Source: Alphaproteobacteria bacterium (GTDB lineage: Bacteria; Pseudomonadota; Alphaproteobacteria; Sphingomonadales; Sphingomonadaceae). From it: a stretch of DNA of 64,000 nt. The stretch spans positions 186,001 through 250,000 of the forward strand of contig JAHJIJ010000034.1 of NCBI GenBank assembly GCA_018823325.1, read 5' to 3'. Positions 25,726 to 35,660 of this stretch are shown one piece after another. Position 1 is the stretch's first letter; the number at the start of each line of letters is the position of its first letter. Made by a program: the position numbers and the translations under genes. The notes beneath the pieces were generated by a model. That model was not told the origin of the DNA. It did not search any database and was given only the letters and a program-made list of their open reading frames with translations.

Positions 25726-26760
25726 TCAAAGGTCCGGGCCAAGGCTGGAAGGCTCCACCCAGCCGGCAAGCTCTCGTCCGAGCAGCTGCCGATACATGGC
25801 AATAGCGTCCGTCTGTGCGTTAAGACAGGGCAAAAAGGCGAAATGTTCGCCGCCCGCGTCAACAAAACTCTCCTTGCCGCGAAGGGCGATTTCCTCGAGC
25901 GTTTCCAGACAATCGGCAGAGAAGCCTGGCGTCATGACGGCAACGGAACGCACCCCCTCGCCCGGCAGCGCCTCCAGCACGGTATCGGTCGCCGGCTCCA
26001 GCCATTTGGCCGGGCCGAAGCGGGACTGGAAGGTGACAGTGATCTCCCGCCCCAGCGCTACCCCAAGCAACCGCGCCGTCTCGACGCATTGCGCATAATA
26101 AGGATCGCCCAGTTCGCGGGTCCGCTTGGGCATGCCGTGAAAGCTGACCAGCAGCCGATCCGGCGCGAAAGGCAGTGCCGCGAGTTGCGCCTGTGTGCGG
26201 GCGCGCAGCGTCTCGATATAGGCGGGATCGTCAAAATAGGGTGGCAGGGTGCGGATGGCGGGCTGCCAGCGCATGCCCTCCAGTGCCTGACCCACCGCAT
26301 CCATCACGCTGGCGGTCGTGGCGCCGCAATATTGCGGATAGAGCGGCGCGATGAGGATGCGCTCATGCCCGGACTCCTTGAGTGCGCGCAGCCGGTCCCC
26401 GATCGAGGGCGAGCCATAGCGCATCGCCCAATCCACCGTCATCGCATCACCCCAGATGAAGCGCAGGCCGCGCGCGGTATCGCGCGTGTGCATGGCCAGC
26501 GGCGATCCGTCTTCGGTCCACACCTGCTGATAGGCATGGGCCGATTTGCGCGGGCGGACATTGAGGACGATGCCGCGCAGGATTGGCTGCCAGGCGATCG
26601 CCGGAATTTCCACCACGCGCGGATCGGAGAGAAATTCGCGCAGATAGCGCTTTACGGCAGCCGGTGTCGGTGCATCCGGTGTACCGAGATTGACGACGAG
26701 CACGGCGATCTTGCCGCCACCGGCCCCGATGGACTGCGTGGTCGCTTGCGATTCGCTCAT
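25726..26760 (-). CDS. hemH: ferrochelatase
   Basis: A 344-residue protein inserting Fe2+ into protoporphyrin IX, the last step of haem synthesis. It begins with the LVVNLGTPDAP motif. The catalytic His is in SFHGMPKR, and the glutamate-rich GFSADCLETLEEI segment follows. Length is normal. It overlaps the upstream molybdenum hydroxylase gene by 4 bp, implying translational coupling with a gene of no obvious haem role. Confidence 0.95.
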   Translation of the reverse strand: MSESQATTQSIGAGGGKIAVLVVNLGTPDAPTPAAVKRYLREFLSDPRVVEIPAIAWQPILRGIVLNVRPRKSAHAYQQVWTEDGSPLAMHTRDTARGLRFIWGDAMTVDWAMRYGSPSIGDRLRALKESGHERILIAPLYPQYCGATTASVMDAVGQALEGMRWQPAIRTLPPYFDDPAYIETLRARTQAQLAALPFAPDRLLVSFHGMPKRTRELGDPYYAQCVETARLLGVALGREITVTFQSRFGPAKWLEPATDTVLEALPGEGVRSVAVMTPGFSADCLETLEEIALRGKESFVDAGGEHFAFLPCLNAQTDAIAMYRQLLGRELAGWVEPSSLGPDL

Positions 26761-29057
26761 GCGCTTTCTCCCGTGATCGGCAGCCGCCGGTAACGCCGCC
26801 CGGTAATCGTTGCCAGCGCGCTGGCAAGGGCTGGCGCGACGGCTGGCACGCCGATTTCGCCGAGGCCGGACTGCGGGCCGCTGTTACCGATAAATTCCAC
26901 GGCAACCTGGCCCACATCCGCAAGGCGCGGCAGGCCGTAATCGCCGAGCCGCAGGTTTGCCGGCAAGGAACCTGCGTAATTGGGTGCGCCGCCCAGCGCC
27001 ATGGCGAGGCCGAAGATCAGCCCGCCCTCGATCTGCTGGCGGGCAATGGCCGGATTGATGAGCCGGCCGCAATCGGCCACGGCGGATATTTTCTTCACCG
27101 CAACCCGGCCCTGCGAAAGCCCCGCTTCTACCAGCACCGCGATATGGCCGCCGGCCATGCTGTGACAGGCGAGCCCCTGCCCGCTGCCCGGCACGCCGCC
27201 TTGCCAGTCGCCCAGCGCGGTGACGGCGGCGAGGCATTGCGCAAGGCGCGGATGATTGCCGAGCAACTGCATGCGGAAGGAGAGCGGCTCGATGTTGGAG
27301 AAGACCGCCAGCTCATCGATAAAACTCTCCGAGAAGAAGCAGCCATAGCTATCCGCATTGCCGCGCCAGCGCCCGGTGGGCAGCGCGATATCGGCGGGGA
27401 AATGATCGACCGCGAAATTCGGGATCGCATAGGGCACGTCCATGCCTGAGACGGCGAGATTGTCTGTCTTGTCCGCCGTGTCGCCGCGCGCTTCCGCTCT
27501 GGTGCGACCATGCGCGATCCGGCGCCATTGCTGGGCCAGCGCGGCGGGTGCCGCGACCTTGGCGGACCAGCCCTCGATCAGGCCGGTCGGCCCGAGCTTC
27601 GCGACCATGCGGGCGCGGGCGGGCGGGCGGGGGTAATCGCGAATGATATCCTCGGCGCGCGACCACATGAGCTGGACCGGAGCCTTGGCGGCACGGGCGA
27701 TCAAGGCGGCCTGAACGCCGGCATCGACTTCCATCTTGAGGCCGAAGGAGCCGCCCGCGAACAGGGGATAAATGGTGACGTCACGTTCCGGGACGTCCAG
27801 CGCGCGCGCCACGGCATCGCGGGCGATCGTCGGTGCCTGCGCTGGCATCCAGACCTCAACGCCTTCGGGCCGGACGCGGGCCGTTGCCGCCATCGGCTCC
27901 AGCGCGAGATGCAGTGCCGGCGCGACATCGTAAGTCGCGGTGACCGCGCTGGCGCCGTCGAACACCGGCTCCAGATCGCCCCGGCTGAAGTAGCGCCCGC
28001 CATTTCCGCTCTCGAACGCGGCTTCCAGTGCGGTGTCGATGGCGCCGTCGTCCAGCTCTGCGCCATCGAGGCGGAACACCGGATCAAGCCGGCTCAGCGC
28101 CTGATTGGCCGCCCACCAGTTGCGCCCGGTCACGGCGACCCAGCCGGCTTCCTGCACGATGCCGATCATGCCGGGCACGGCCTTTGCCGCGGCCTCATTC
28201 ATCGATTCGAGATTGAGCGCATTCACCGGGCCTTGCCGGATCGAGGCATAGATCATGTCCGGCAGGCGAATGTCGGCCGCGTAGTTGGCCGATCCATCGA
28301 TCTTGGCCGGCACGTCCAGCCGGGGTGCGTCTGTGCCGATGAGACCGTCGTCGCGCACCTCCGGGCGGAAGGGCAGTGCCTCGGGCGGGGTGAAGGCGGC
28401 GGCTTCCTCCGCCAGTGCGCCGATCCGCGCGCGATTGGTGCCGTCCGTCACGATGCCCTGGACGATATCACAGCTTTCCCAGGCGACACCCCAGCGATCC
28501 GCCGCCGCCATGCAGAGCAGCACCCGCGCTGCGGCACCGGCCTCGCGCAAGGCATCGCGGAAATTGGCGACCGAGGTCGATCCACCGGTCAGCACCATGG
28601 TGTAGCGGCGGGCATAATCCTCGATGGCGCTGTCGCTTGCGCTGCCAAGTGCATCCGCCAGCGGGCCGGAGAACCATTGCCGCAGCAATGTCGGGTTGGC
28701 GTAGAGCGGGCCGGGCGGGGCGGGCTGCACGGCGACGGTGCGCCAGTCCGCGCCCAGCTCATCCGCGACGATCTGCGCGAACAGCGTGAACACGCCCTGC
28801 CCCAGCTCGGCCTGCGGCACCATGACGATGATCTGGCCGCTGCGATCGATCTTCAGGAAAGCGCCGAAGGCCGTCTCGCTCTCTGTCGTATCGGCCTGAT
28901 GCTCATAGCTGCGCGGCCAGATCCCCCAGGCCAGCGCCAGTCCGCCGCCCGCCGCCGCGCCGAGGAGCAGCGTGCGGCGGCTGATGGACGGGAGGCGTCG
29001 TTTGCCTGCCCCGCTCCTGTCGCCGCCGCTGCCTGTCCTGTCGCGCGGCGTCTGCAT
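26757..29057 (-). CDS. molybdopterin-binding xanthine dehydrogenase family protein (isoquinoline 1-oxidoreductase beta subunit-like)
   Basis: A 766-residue large subunit of the molybdenum hydroxylase type. The N terminus has a twin-arginine signal (SISRRTLLLGA), so it is exported folded to the periplasm. Two Ald_Xan_dh_C2-like regions follow, with FAGGSFGLKMEVD and, near the C terminus, GLGEIGVPAVAP, whose Glu is the expected catalytic base beside Mo. Such subunits usually work with a separate [2Fe-2S] subunit; none is encoded nearby. The frame extends upstream inside mrp, but ATG 29057 overlaps the mrp stop (ATGA) and is the sensible start. The substrate cannot be assigned. Confidence 0.88.
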   Translation of the reverse strand: MQTPRDRTGSGGDRSGAGKRRLPSISRRTLLLGAAAGGGLALAWGIWPRSYEHQADTTESETAFGAFLKIDRSGQIIVMVPQAELGQGVFTLFAQIVADELGADWRTVAVQPAPPGPLYANPTLLRQWFSGPLADALGSASDSAIEDYARRYTMVLTGGSTSVANFRDALREAGAAARVLLCMAAADRWGVAWESCDIVQGIVTDGTNRARIGALAEEAAAFTPPEALPFRPEVRDDGLIGTDAPRLDVPAKIDGSANYAADIRLPDMIYASIRQGPVNALNLESMNEAAAKAVPGMIGIVQEAGWVAVTGRNWWAANQALSRLDPVFRLDGAELDDGAIDTALEAAFESGNGGRYFSRGDLEPVFDGASAVTATYDVAPALHLALEPMAATARVRPEGVEVWMPAQAPTIARDAVARALDVPERDVTIYPLFAGGSFGLKMEVDAGVQAALIARAAKAPVQLMWSRAEDIIRDYPRPPARARMVAKLGPTGLIEGWSAKVAAPAALAQQWRRIAHGRTRAEARGDTADKTDNLAVSGMDVPYAIPNFAVDHFPADIALPTGRWRGNADSYGCFFSESFIDELAVFSNIEPLSFRMQLLGNHPRLAQCLAAVTALGDWQGGVPGSGQGLACHSMAGGHIAVLVEAGLSQGRVAVKKISAVADCGRLINPAIARQQIEGGLIFGLAMALGGAPNYAGSLPANLRLGDYGLPRLADVGQVAVEFIGNSGPQSGLGEIGVPAVAPALASALATITGRRYRRLPITGESA

Positions 29058-30070
29058 CAGCCGGCGGTCGATCCGGTACCGTTGCGATCGAGCCAGCGCG
29101 CGACGCGCTCGGCGATGGCGCGGAAGGGCTCGCCGGCCACGCCATCCTGCGCGGCAGGCGGCTGACCGGCATCGGAAGCGGTACGCACGGCGATGTCGAG
29201 CGGCACGCGGCCGAGGAAGGGCAGGCCCATCTGCGCCGCACTCGCTTCCGCGCCGCCGGAGCCGAACGGGTCGGACACCTCGCCGCAATGCGGGCAGACA
29301 TAGCCGGCCATGTTCTCGACCATGCCGATGACCGGCACCTTCGCCTGATCGAAGAAGCTCACCGCGCGCGTGGCATCGATGAGCGCGAGGTCCTGCGGGG
29401 TGGAGATGATCACCGCGCCCGCCGGCTTGTAGCGCTGGATCATGGTCAGCTGCACATCGCCCGTGCCGGGTGGCAGATCGACCACCAGCAGATCGATGCC
29501 GCGCCAGTCCGCATCCAGCAACTGCCCGAGCGCATTGCCTGCCATCGGCCCGCGCCAGGCAATCGCCTGCCCCGGCTTGGCGAGATGGCCCATGGAGAGC
29601 ATCGGCACGCCCTGCGCATTCTGCACCGGGATCAGCCGGTTGCCCTCGGCCTTGGGCTTCACATCCTCGCTATCGAGCAGGCGAGGCAGCGACGGGCCGT
29701 AGATATCCGCATCGACCATGCCGACGCGCTTGCCAAGCGCCTTGAGCGCCACGGCGAGGTTGACCGCCAGGGTCGATTTGCCGACGCCGCCTTTGCCGGA
29801 GCCGACGGCGATAATCGCCGGCCGCGCCGCGCGCTCCGCCGTCATCGCGACGCGCACGTCTTCAAGGCCGAACTCGCCGGTGCCTGCCGCGACGATCTGC
29901 GCGGCAAGCGCCTCGCGCTGCTCGGCATCCAGGCCGCTCACCTCCAGCACGAGGCTGAGCACATTATCGCGCAGGCGCAGGCCGCTTGCCCGCCCCGCGG
30001 CCAGTCCCTCGATCCGGGCCGTCAGGGCGGGATCGATCGGGGCGTCACGGTTGTTCGATGGGTCAGTCAT
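29057..30070 (-). CDS. mrp: Mrp/ApbC family Fe-S cluster carrier ATPase
   Basis: A 337-residue protein. An N-terminal MIP18-like (FeS assembly P) domain is degenerate. The P-loop GSGKGGVGKST has the deviant Walker A signature near residue 94. DADIYGPS follows, and the CPHC motif in GYVCPHCGE binds the labile Fe-S cluster. It delivers [4Fe-4S] clusters to apoproteins. It is co-transcribed with the downstream molybdenum hydroxylase gene and hemH, and divergent from hflK. Confidence 0.93.
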   Translation of the reverse strand: MTDPSNNRDAPIDPALTARIEGLAAGRASGLRLRDNVLSLVLEVSGLDAEQREALAAQIVAAGTGEFGLEDVRVAMTAERAARPAIIAVGSGKGGVGKSTLAVNLAVALKALGKRVGMVDADIYGPSLPRLLDSEDVKPKAEGNRLIPVQNAQGVPMLSMGHLAKPGQAIAWRGPMAGNALGQLLDADWRGIDLLVVDLPPGTGDVQLTMIQRYKPAGAVIISTPQDLALIDATRAVSFFDQAKVPVIGMVENMAGYVCPHCGEVSDPFGSGGAEASAAQMGLPFLGRVPLDIAVRTASDAGQPPAAQDGVAGEPFRAIAERVARWLDRNGTGSTAG

Positions 30071-30194
30071 GGGGGCGCTCTAGAACATGCCGACTGCTTT
30101 GTGAATCGAAGAGCGCGCAACCATTACTTCACCATCGGGCAATTATCGCAGCGCAGCCCTGTATTTCCGCAAAGACCGTCCCTATAAACAACGC

Positions 30195-31319
30195 ATGAGT
30201 AACGAAATGACAGAAAATCCCGGCCAGACTTTGCCAATGAGCGAAGGTGGACCCTGGGGCACGCGGGATGAGGAGCCGTCCTCCGGCAAGGGCAAGGAAG
30301 GCCCGCGCAACCCGTGGACACCACCCCCGCGCAATGAGCAGGGTGGGCAGGATTCGCGTGGACCGAGCGCCATCGACGAACTGATGCGCCGCGCGCGCGA
30401 CAGCTTCGGCGGCAATGGCGGCGGCGGCGCCCGCACGCCCGGAGGCCGCGCCATCTGGTTCTACGGTGCCATCGCACTCGTCGTCCTGTGGATCGCCACC
30501 ACGAGCATTCACCGCATCGGCCCGCAGGAACGCGGCATCGTCTCGATCCTCGGCAGCTACAGCCGCACGCTTGGCCCCGGCATCAACTGGTCGCTCCCGG
30601 CGCCGCTGGAAAGCGTGACCGTTCTCGACGTCGAGGAGATCCGCACGGTTGATCTCGGCTCGGCGGGCGACGAATCAGAGAAGCTGGTGCTCACCGGCGA
30701 TCAGAACATCATCAACCTGGGCTATTCGGTGCGCTGGAATATCCGCGACCCGCAGCAATATCTCTTCCAGATCGCCAATCCCGAGGAAACGATCACCGCC
30801 GTCTCCGAATCCGCCATGCGCGCGGTCGTGGCGACGGTATCGCTCACCGATGCGCTCGGTGCCGGCCGTAACGCCATCGAGGCGCAGGTGCAGGAGCGCA
30901 TGCAGCAGATCCTCGACAGCTACGGCGCGGGCGTGCGCATTCAGGGCGTCGCCATCAAGCAGGCCGATCCGCCAGCCGCGGTCAACGACGCGTTCAAGGA
31001 AGTGAGCGCAGCGCAGCAGGCCGCAGAGACCTATCTCAATCAGGCGCGCGCTTATGCGCAGCAACTCGCCGCTCGCTCGCAAGGTGAAGCCGGCGCGTTC
31101 GACCGGGTGTATGAGGAATATCGCCTCGCGCCCGAAGTGACGCGCCGCCGCATGTATTATGAAACCATGGAAAATGTGCTCTCCGGCGTGAACAAGACGA
31201 TCCTCGAAGCACCCGGCGTAACGCCCTACCTCCCGCTCCCGGCGCTTCGCCCCCGCGCGACCACCACGGTGGAAGTTCCGCAAACGCCACAACAGACCCA
31301 ACAGGGAGGCGCACAATGA
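30195..31319 (+). CDS. hflK: FtsH protease activity modulator HflK
   Basis: A 374-residue inner-membrane SPFH/band-7 protein that forms a large cage with HflC around FtsH. The N-terminal 90 residues are Gly/Pro/Arg-rich and cytoplasmic. A single transmembrane helix (IALVVLWIATTSI, about residues 93-107) leads into the SPFH domain, which begins around GIVSILGSYSRTLGPGINW. The C terminus is Gln/Pro-rich. The start has a weak ribosome-binding site, and an in-frame ATG at 30207 is possible. It overlaps hflC by 4 bp. Confidence 0.95.
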   Translation: MSNEMTENPGQTLPMSEGGPWGTRDEEPSSGKGKEGPRNPWTPPPRNEQGGQDSRGPSAIDELMRRARDSFGGNGGGGARTPGGRAIWFYGAIALVVLWIATTSIHRIGPQERGIVSILGSYSRTLGPGINWSLPAPLESVTVLDVEEIRTVDLGSAGDESEKLVLTGDQNIINLGYSVRWNIRDPQQYLFQIANPEETITAVSESAMRAVVATVSLTDALGAGRNAIEAQVQERMQQILDSYGAGVRIQGVAIKQADPPAAVNDAFKEVSAAQQAAETYLNQARAYAQQLAARSQGEAGAFDRVYEEYRLAPEVTRRRMYYETMENVLSGVNKTILEAPGVTPYLPLPALRPRATTTVEVPQTPQQTQQGGAQ

Positions 31320-32161
31320 CCGTTTCCCTCCGCAACCCGATCTTCCTGGCCGTTCTCGCCACGATCCTCCTCATCCTAATCGGCAGCACGCTGTCGATCG
31401 TGCCGGAAACCAAGCAGGCCGTCGTGCTGCGCTTCGGCGAGCCGGTGCGCATCTACAATGCCTACAAGCCCAATGAAGTGTTCGGGAACACGGGCGCTGG
31501 CCTGAAGATTCGCATGCCGTTCGTCGATCAGGTCGTCTGGATCGACAAGCGCGTGCAGTCCGTGGCGATGGAACGGCAGCAGGTGCTCTCGACCGACCAG
31601 CTGCGTCTGCAGGTCGATGCCTTTGCGCGCTATCGCATCGTCGATCCCCGGCGCATGTTCATTTCCGCCGGCAGCGAAGCACGGGTCGAGGATGCGCTGC
31701 GGCCGATCCTGGGTTCAGCCCTGCGCAACGAGCTTGGCCGGCGGCGCTTCGACCTGCTGCTCAGCCCCGAACGCAGCGAGGTGATGAACAACATCACCAC
31801 CGGCCTCAACAGGGTGGCTCGCCAATATGGCGCGGAAATCATCGACGTGCGGATCATGCGCGCCGATCTTCCCGATGGCACGCCATTGCAGAGCGCTTTC
31901 CAGCGCATGCGCACCGCGCGTGAACAGGAAGCGCTCACCATCCGCGCCGAGGGCGCCCGCCGTGCCCAGCTGATCCGCGCCGATGCCGATGCGGCAGCCG
32001 CCCGCGTCTATGCGGCCAGCTTCGGCAAGGACCCGCAGTTCTACGATTTCTATCGGGCCATGCAGTCCTACCGCACCACCTTCGCGGAGAATGCGACTGG
32101 TGAAACCAGTGCCGTCCTGTCCGCAGACAGTGATTATCTGCGGCAGTTCCGGGGACGCTGA
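31316..32161 (+). CDS. hflC: protease modulator HflC
   Basis: A 281-residue partner of HflK, with an N-terminal transmembrane helix (residues about 9-27) and SPFH domain (VVLRFGEPVR, GLKIRMPFVDQV). The conserved coiled region around REQEALTIRAEGARRAQLIRADADA is present. Its start is inside the hflK stop (ATGA). A Do-like protease gene follows after about 150 bp, the usual alphaproteobacterial order hflK-hflC-degP. Confidence 0.95.
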   Translation: MTVSLRNPIFLAVLATILLILIGSTLSIVPETKQAVVLRFGEPVRIYNAYKPNEVFGNTGAGLKIRMPFVDQVVWIDKRVQSVAMERQQVLSTDQLRLQVDAFARYRIVDPRRMFISAGSEARVEDALRPILGSALRNELGRRRFDLLLSPERSEVMNNITTGLNRVARQYGAEIIDVRIMRADLPDGTPLQSAFQRMRTAREQEALTIRAEGARRAQLIRADADAAAARVYAASFGKDPQFYDFYRAMQSYRTTFAENATGETSAVLSADSDYLRQFRGR

Positions 32162-32164
32162 CCC

Positions 32165-32202
32165 CATGATGGCGCGGCCTCTGCGAGGTCGCGCCTCATC
32201 AT
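32165..32202. terminator. imperfect hairpin after hflC
   Basis: A long imperfect dyad just downstream of the hflC stop (ATGATG-GCGCG-GCCTC pairing with GAGGT-CGCGCC-TCATCAT). It may attenuate read-through into the protease gene. No T-tract. Confidence 0.4.
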
Positions 32203-32313
32203 TCAATGCCGGTTAATCCGGCAGATTCCATGGCCAGCGGGATCATCCTGCCGGTCCCGGACATTCTCCCCTGAATGCCGGATGAAATGATGAAGAGAAG
32301 AGGAACAGTCTTC

Positions 32314-33813
32314 GTGCGTTACGCTTATGCCCTCACAGCAGCCCTGCTTCTCGGCGGTACCACCATTGCCCTGACATCCAATTCGTCCAGCGTGGTCGCC
32401 CAGACAGCGCAGAACGAAAATATGGCTGCCGCCGCACCGCGCGGCGCGCCGATGAGCTTTGCCGACATGGCGCAGAAGCTCCAGCCGGCCGTGGTGAACA
32501 TTTCCACCCGCCAGCGCGTGCAGGTGCAGAACCCCTTCGCCGGCACGCCATTCGGCAGCCTCTTCGGCATGGGCGACCAGCCCCAGACGCGGCAGGCGCA
32601 GTCACTCGGCTCCGGGTTCATCATCTCCGCCGACGGTTATGTCGTCACCAACAATCACGTCATCGCGCCCGGCGCGCGTGGCGCGCGGGTGGATGCGATC
32701 ACGGTCACCCTGCCCGACCGGACGGAATATGAAGCCAAGCTGGTCGGCACCGATCCGCGATCGGACCTCGCCGTCCTCAAGATCACCACCACCAAGCCGC
32801 TGCCGTTCGTGAAGTTCGGCGATTCGACACAGGCGCGCGTGGGTGACTGGGTGATTGCCATCGGCAATCCCTTCGGCATCGGCAGCACGGTGACCGCCGG
32901 CATCATCTCGGCGCTCCACCGCAATACCGGTGGCGGCGAGCGCTTCATCCAGACCGACGCCTCGATCAATCAGGGCAACAGCGGCGGCCCGATGTTCGAC
33001 ATGAATGGCAATGTGATCGGCATCAACAGCCAGATCCTCTCGCCCACCGGCGGCAACATCGGCATCGGCTTCGCCATCCCCTCCGAGCAAGCCGTCCCGA
33101 TCATCGAGACGCTGCGCAAGGGCGAGTCCGTCACGCGTGGCTATCTCGGCATCCAGATCGGCCAGCTCTCGGAAGACATGGCCGATTCGCTTGGCCTGCC
33201 CCGCAGCCGTGGCGAGTTCGTCCACGGCGTCGAGCCCGGTCGCGCCGCTGACAAGGCGGGCATCAAGGCCGGCGACGTGATCGTGAAGGTCGATGGCCGT
33301 GAAGTGACTCCGGACGAGACGCTGTCCTACATCGTCGCCAATCTGCCGGTCGGCACGAGCGTTCCGATCGAGCTGGTCCGGCAAGGCAAGCGCATGACCG
33401 TTCGCGCGACGATCGAAGAGCGCCCCGCCGAGGAGGAACTGGCGAACTTCAGCCAGCCCGCGGAGGAAGACTTCTCGGACCAGGATGCGCAGGCGACGAA
33501 GGAAGCCTCGCAGCAGCTTCTCGGCGTGGCGGTTCAGAACCTGACGCCGACCATCGCGCGTCAGCTCGGCCTGCCGACGGAAACGCGCGGTGTCGTCATC
33601 ACGGCAGTGGATCCGACCACGGATGCCGGCGCCAAGGGCCTGCGTCGTGGCTTTGTGGTGACCACGGCCAATGGCCAGCCGGTGACGAGCGAAGAAGAGC
33701 TCGGCAAGGTCGCGCAGGCCGCCAAGGATGCCGGCCGCAATGCCGTGCTGCTGCAGGTGATCCGTCGCGGCGCGCCGCCGGCGTTCGTGCCGATCCGCCT
33801 GCGCGGCATGTAA
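32314..33813 (+). CDS. Do family periplasmic serine protease (DegP/DegQ-like)
   Basis: A 499-residue HtrA-type protease-chaperone. A signal peptide is followed by a trypsin-like domain with His in TNNHVI, Asp in RSDLAVL and Ser in GNSGGPM. Two PDZ domains follow (GYLGIQIGQLS onward, and LGVAVQNLTP onward). It degrades or refolds damaged envelope proteins. The frame extends to ATG 32275, but GTG 32314 has AGGAAC at a good distance and gives a compact signal peptide, so I prefer it. The start uncertainty does not affect the product. It follows hflKC. Confidence 0.92.
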   Translation: MRYAYALTAALLLGGTTIALTSNSSSVVAQTAQNENMAAAAPRGAPMSFADMAQKLQPAVVNISTRQRVQVQNPFAGTPFGSLFGMGDQPQTRQAQSLGSGFIISADGYVVTNNHVIAPGARGARVDAITVTLPDRTEYEAKLVGTDPRSDLAVLKITTTKPLPFVKFGDSTQARVGDWVIAIGNPFGIGSTVTAGIISALHRNTGGGERFIQTDASINQGNSGGPMFDMNGNVIGINSQILSPTGGNIGIGFAIPSEQAVPIIETLRKGESVTRGYLGIQIGQLSEDMADSLGLPRSRGEFVHGVEPGRAADKAGIKAGDVIVKVDGREVTPDETLSYIVANLPVGTSVPIELVRQGKRMTVRATIEERPAEEELANFSQPAEEDFSDQDAQATKEASQQLLGVAVQNLTPTIARQLGLPTETRGVVITAVDPTTDAGAKGLRRGFVVTTANGQPVTSEEELGKVAQAAKDAGRNAVLLQVIRRGAPPAFVPIRLRGM

Positions 33814-33834
33814 GCGGCACGCCAATGCATTCCC

Positions 33835-33867
33835 AAAGGGCGCGGCAACCCCGCGCCCTTTTCTTTT
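33835..33867 (+). terminator. rho-independent terminator after the Do-like protease
   Basis: Perfect 11-bp stem AAAGGGCGCGG (33835-33845) and CCGCGCCCTTT (33851-33861), 5-base loop, followed by TTTCTTTT. The clearest intrinsic terminator in the window. Confidence 0.92.
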
Positions 33868-33927
33868 GCGGATGCTTTTCTTGCGCTCCCCACCCGGCTA
33901 CCTCTGCCGAGTGGGTGGAGGACAAGC

Positions 33928-35529
33928 ATGAGCGACGAGACGAGCATCTTCATTGGCCAGAGCCTTGGCGGCGAACCACAGCGACTGGTGCTGCGCCGTG
34001 CCAACCGCCATGGCCTGATCGCGGGCGCAACGGGCACCGGCAAGACGGTGACGCTGCAGGGGCTGGCCGAAAGCTTTTCCGCGCGCGGCGTTCCGGTCTT
34101 CCTCGCCGATGTGAAGGGTGATCTTTCCGGCATAGCCATGGCGGGCTCCCCGACCGCGAAGAATGCCGACAAGCTCATTGCCCGCGCGCAGGAGATCGGC
34201 CTTGCCGATTACGCCTTCTCGGACAATCCGGCGATCTTCTGGGATCTCTATGGCGAGCAGGGGCATCCCGTCCGTACCACAATCTCCGAAATGGGGCCGC
34301 TGCTGCTGGCGCGGCTGATGGGCCTCAACGAAACGCAGGAAGGCGTGCTGACCATCGCCTTCCGCTATGCCGATGACGAGGGCCTGCTGCTGCTGGATCT
34401 CGGCGACCTGCAATCCATGCTCACCTTCTGCGCGGAGAATGCGGAGATGCTGAGCGCGCGCTATGGCAATGTCGCCAAGGCCAGCGTCGGGGCGATTCAG
34501 CGCCAGCTGCTTCAGCTCGAATCGCAGGGTGGCGACAAGTTCTTCGGCGAGCCGGCGCTGGAAATCAGCGATCTCATCCGGACCGACGAGAAGGGCCGCG
34601 GCTACATCAACATCCTCGCGGCCGACAAGCTGATGCGCAGCCCGAAGCTCTACGCCACCTTCCTGCTGTGGCTGCTCTCGGAACTATTCGAGACGCTGCC
34701 CGAGGTGGGTGATCCGGACAAGCCGGTGCTGGTCTTCTTCTTCGATGAGGCGCACCTGCTGTTCGACGATGCGCCCAAGGCGCTGGTCGACAAGATCGAG
34801 CAGGTGGTCCGCCTCATCCGCTCGAAGGGCGTGGGTGTGTATTTCGTCACGCAAAACCCCATCGACGTGCCCGAGGAAGTCGCGGGCCAGCTTGGCAATC
34901 GCGTGCAGCACGCGCTGCGTGCCTTCACGCCGCGCGAGCAGAAGGCAATCAAGGCGGCGGCAGAGACATTCCGCGCCAATCCCGATCTCGATGTGGAGAC
35001 CACGATCATCGAGCTGCGGGTGGGCGAGGCGCTTGTCTCGCTGCTTCAGGAGGACGGCGCGCCATCCATGGTCCAGCGCACGCTCATCGCGCCGCCGCGC
35101 TCAAGGCTGGGCGTGCTGGAGCCGAAGGAGCGCGCGATCATCCAGTCAATCTCCCCGTGCGACGGCAAATATGACGAGACGATCGACCGGGAATCGGCGG
35201 AGGAAATCCTGCTCGCGCGCGCAGAGGCCGCTGCAGCTGCAGCAGACGCCGCAAAGGCGCAGGCCGCGGCGGACAAGGCGGCGGCAGAGCAGGCAAAGCT
35301 GGAAGCCAAGCAGCGCGAGGCCGAGGCACGGGCTCAGGCGCGTGAGGCAGCGCGGCCCAGCAATATCGATCGGGCGATCCAGTCCGCCACACGCTCGGCA
35401 GCATCATCGGTCGGGCGGCAGGTCGCCAACGAGATCGGCAAGGCCATTCTTGGGGGATCGAGCCGCAAGAGCAGCGGCGGCCTGGTAGGCCGACTGGTGC
35501 GCGGGGTGCTGGGTGGTTTGCTGAAATAA
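33928..35529 (+). CDS. HerA/FtsK-like ATPase of the DUF853 (YjgR) family
   Basis: A 533-residue P-loop ATPase. Walker [12 protein letters not shown] is near residues 33-43 and Walker [12 protein letters not shown] near 269-279. The DUF853 core is followed by an Ala/Glu/Lys-rich coiled coil (about residues 430-475) and a Gly/Ser-rich C terminus. These proteins resemble HerA-type DNA pumps, but a cellular role is not established. It is a single gene between two strong transcription boundaries. Confidence 0.9.
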   Translation: MSDETSIFIGQSLGGEPQRLVLRRANRHGLIAGATGTGKTVTLQGLAESFSARGVPVFLADVKGDLSGIAMAGSPTAKNADKLIARAQEIGLADYAFSDNPAIFWDLYGEQGHPVRTTISEMGPLLLARLMGLNETQEGVLTIAFRYADDEGLLLLDLGDLQSMLTFCAENAEMLSARYGNVAKASVGAIQRQLLQLESQGGDKFFGEPALEISDLIRTDEKGRGYINILAADKLMRSPKLYATFLLWLLSELFETLPEVGDPDKPVLVFFFDEAHLLFDDAPKALVDKIEQVVRLIRSKGVGVYFVTQNPIDVPEEVAGQLGNRVQHALRAFTPREQKAIKAAAETFRANPDLDVETTIIELRVGEALVSLLQEDGAPSMVQRTLIAPPRSRLGVLEPKERAIIQSISPCDGKYDETIDRESAEEILLARAEAAAAAADAAKAQAAADKAAAEQAKLEAKQREAEARAQAREAARPSNIDRAIQSATRSAASSVGRQVANEIGKAILGGSSRKSSGGLVGRLVRGVLGGLLK

Positions 35530-35548
35530 GGGTGGAGAAATCTGGTTG

Positions 35549-35577
35549 GTGCGTCACCTGTCACGGAAATGACGCAC
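35549..35577. promoter_or_regulatory. dyad upstream of the TonB receptor/phytase operon
   Basis: 8-bp arms GTGCGTCA (35549-35556) and TGACGCAC (35570-35577) around a 13-base spacer that holds CTGTCAC. It lies about 85 bp before the receptor start and could be an operator. CTGTCAC resembles half a Pho box (CTGTNAT), which would make sense for phytate use, but a second half-site at the proper 11-bp step is not clear. Confidence 0.4.
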
Positions 35578-35660
35578 ATTTGTAATCCTATCGTCACCGC
35601 CCTGCCGCTGTCCTGTAAACTGCCAAGTTTAGGGGCCTCCCCAACATAAGGGGAGTTCTC

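Noticed and set aside
27510-29165. 551-codon plus-strand frame opposite the molybdenum hydroxylase gene
   Set aside because: Antisense shadow. The opposite strand has the Tat signal and catalytic motifs.
35557-35590. Canonical Pho box upstream of the phytase operon
   Set aside because: One CTGTCAC half-site is present, but no second half-site lies at the required spacing.
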